From Ischnura elegans (lineage: Eukaryota; Arthropoda; Insecta; Odonata; Coenagrionidae): a stretch of 64,000 bases of DNA. The notes beneath the pieces are model-generated. The model made no database searches. It had not been told where the DNA came from and worked only from the letters and a program-made list of their open reading frames with translations. The stretch is from the NCBI RefSeq assembly GCF_921293095.1, contig NC_060253.1, forward strand, positions 76,049,992 to 76,113,991, in the 5' to 3' direction. The position numbers and the translations under genes were made by a program. Position 1 is the first letter of the stretch. Each line of letters starts with the position of its first letter. Positions 62,661 through 64,000 of the stretch are shown piece by piece.

Positions 62661-62816
62661 TCCACCTATCGTGAGGATCCTGTAAAAGAGAGCAGTCGTG
62701 TCTGTCAGTTGAAATCTGCTGTTTCAGTGGTTGTGTCTCTGAAAGCGAGCTGAAGATATGGCGAAACGAAAGGATAAGGGTTACAGGAAAAAGAGAAGGA
62801 CTATCGCAATACGGAA
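62661..62816 (+). CDS. candidate first exon of an unknown gene
   Basis: An ATG at 62,758 opens MAKRKDKGYRKKRRTIAIRK, a strongly basic 20-residue start resembling a nuclear localisation signal. The frame meets GTAAGT at 62,817, which reads as a splice donor; without splicing the frame stops at once. The rest of the gene would lie beyond the window. Support is limited to the donor, the composition change and the basic peptide. Confidence 0.3.
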
Positions 62817-64000
62817 GTAAGTCACCGTATTATCCTGCATCCTCTTTACCTGCACAATTTCCCCTTTAACAAAAATAAAACTTAGAGACGGTAACATTTT
62901 TTGGCGGAAAATGCTGCTAAGTAATTGCTGAATTTGTTCAAATAGGCAATAATTGATGATTATACAATGTTACCTATTATAGTTAGCTGTTTAGCAGGTC
63001 AGGTTTCATTGGATACCCTCCTGATAATCCTGTCTCGTGCATTATCTTCATCCCCACGTACTCTTGTCTCCTATTCTAAATCAACCGTCCTTTTCTTCCG
63101 TTTTCTATCTCAGTGATATCCACATGATCCAGCCAGCTTTACTTCCTTGTTTTGGTTGTCTTCATCAGTCATCTATTTTACTCCTGTGGTATCGCTTAAT
63201 ATCTCTCTCGTCTTTCCAACTGAAATTTAACTTTCTGCTCCACACCCACATAACCCACAAATTCCTTCTTAATTTTTATCTATATGTGCTAAACAATACT
63301 CAGATGATTTGTAACCATTCCGGCTATTTTTTTTATTTATAGAATAGTTAGTCATCTTTTCCTACGTTATAATCGCTCAATTTTTTACATTCCCTCATAC
63401 CATCATTTCCTGATCTTATAATTTCTCTTCAAAATTCACTGTTTAGTTAAAATATATCTTTTTCCCTCTCTTTTATTTTTTTACATTCCCTTCTTTCTTG
63501 TATTTTACCCATCATGTCTAAATCCATGCTTCGGTTGCTTCTCTCGTCTTCCATTCCGATACCTAGCGTCTTCCTTGGTTTTTTCCCAGTGCCCGTTCAC
63601 ATTGATGCGGTAAATACATCTTTCATTGCCTGTCTCCATTTATTTACAACTTCTACATAGTCAAACCTTTAGCTTAAAAGTTCATCTTCACCATATTATC
63701 TCTCTTAATTCTCTTTAGTCACATCTCATATTCCTCAAATAATAACACACAATCACTAAATCTATCATCGTTCGGAAGCCACATAAAACTAATTCTGCTC
63801 ACTTATTCCAATGGCTCAAAGCAAAATGGCCACATCCATATCTTTTGTTCTTTGATAAACTTTCTATTTTATCGAACATTTCCTCCACTTCTTCTCCTCT
63901 ACTGCCACTACCTGGCGTGTTCATGCATCTGGATGACAAGTAGCTTTTTAGTAAGTAAGTCTATTGAAATGTCTATCACTATATCCATTTCCTATAATAC
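62817..64000. other. AT- and pyrimidine-rich sequence, no gene recognised
   Basis: If the upstream exon is real, this is intronic. The 101-residue frame at 63,037-63,342 is hydrophobic and Leu/Ser-rich, as expected by chance in CT-rich DNA. Confidence 0.4.

Noticed and set aside
63037-63342. 101-residue plus-strand frame as a membrane protein
   Set aside because: Hydrophobicity follows from CT-rich DNA; no start context, domain or neighbouring exon supports it.
1-64000. CRISPR arrays, operons, rRNA genes, complete tRNA genes
   Set aside because: None found. The tandem repeats present are transposon subterminal arrays, LINE tails or short minisatellites, and no complete cloverleaf could be folded around the T-arm-like hairpin at 18,600.

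Overview
This window is eukaryotic and almost certainly arthropod, most likely an insect, although the species cannot be fixed from sequence alone. The evidence is the mix of I-clade and R1-clade LINEs, THAP/P-type, ISL2EU, Harbinger and piggyBac DNA transposons, a Polinton fossil, RNA-virus fossils, GT-AG introns in transposon and host-like genes, and no operons or ribosome binding sites. I see no convincing complete host gene. Nearly all recognisable coding sequence belongs to mobile elements or fossils, inserted into one another.

Left part (1-19,950). Short repeats and old DNA transposon debris come first: a Myb-like Harbinger ORF, an unclassified element fragment and a piggyBac C-terminus. 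A P-type transposase at 4,801-7,550 is split by a THAP-DDE ISL2EU transposon. At 9,255-11,176 there is a young, internally deleted retroelement with 295-bp direct repeats. A Gypsy-like gag and LTR (11,240-13,130) bracket a plus-strand piece resembling an RNA-virus capsid. An R1-clade LINE with intact ORF2 fills about 13,690-18,600, and next to it lies a chuvirus-like nucleoprotein fossil (18,615-19,900).

Middle (19,966-45,409). Two almost identical, complete I-clade elements (family A) sit at 19,966-25,676 and 39,667-45,409, each flanked by a perfect target-site duplication. Between them are a Polinton DNA polymerase fossil (26,585-29,135), a BEN-type host-like gene fragment, more of the unclassified element, an LTR-like block, and at least two loci of an orphan two-exon acidic/cysteine-rich gene family (30,376-31,330 plus; 37,634-39,028 minus).

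Right part (45,424-64,000). A related but clearly different I-clade element (family B, 45,723-51,450) has an intact ORF1 and a broken ORF2. Its 5' UTR is almost identical to that of family A, while the ORFs have diverged strongly. It abuts the 3' end of a Harbinger transposase that converges on a Myb-like partner gene. An A/B chimeric LINE fragment (52,995-54,558) cuts off a second, intron-containing P-type transposase. A complete Harbinger transposon (58,184-61,936) carries a transposase gene and a MADF-BESS gene on opposite strands, each with its terminal exon inside the other's intron. The window ends with a CpG-rich stretch and a possible first exon (about 62,330-62,816), then AT-rich sequence.

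How it works together: the autonomous machinery is the LINE ORF1/ORF2 pairs and the transposase plus DNA-binding-partner pairs of the Harbinger elements. Family A looks recently mobile. The templated filler, the A/B chimera and the virus fossils bracketed by retroelement sequence all fit reverse transcriptases that jump between templates.
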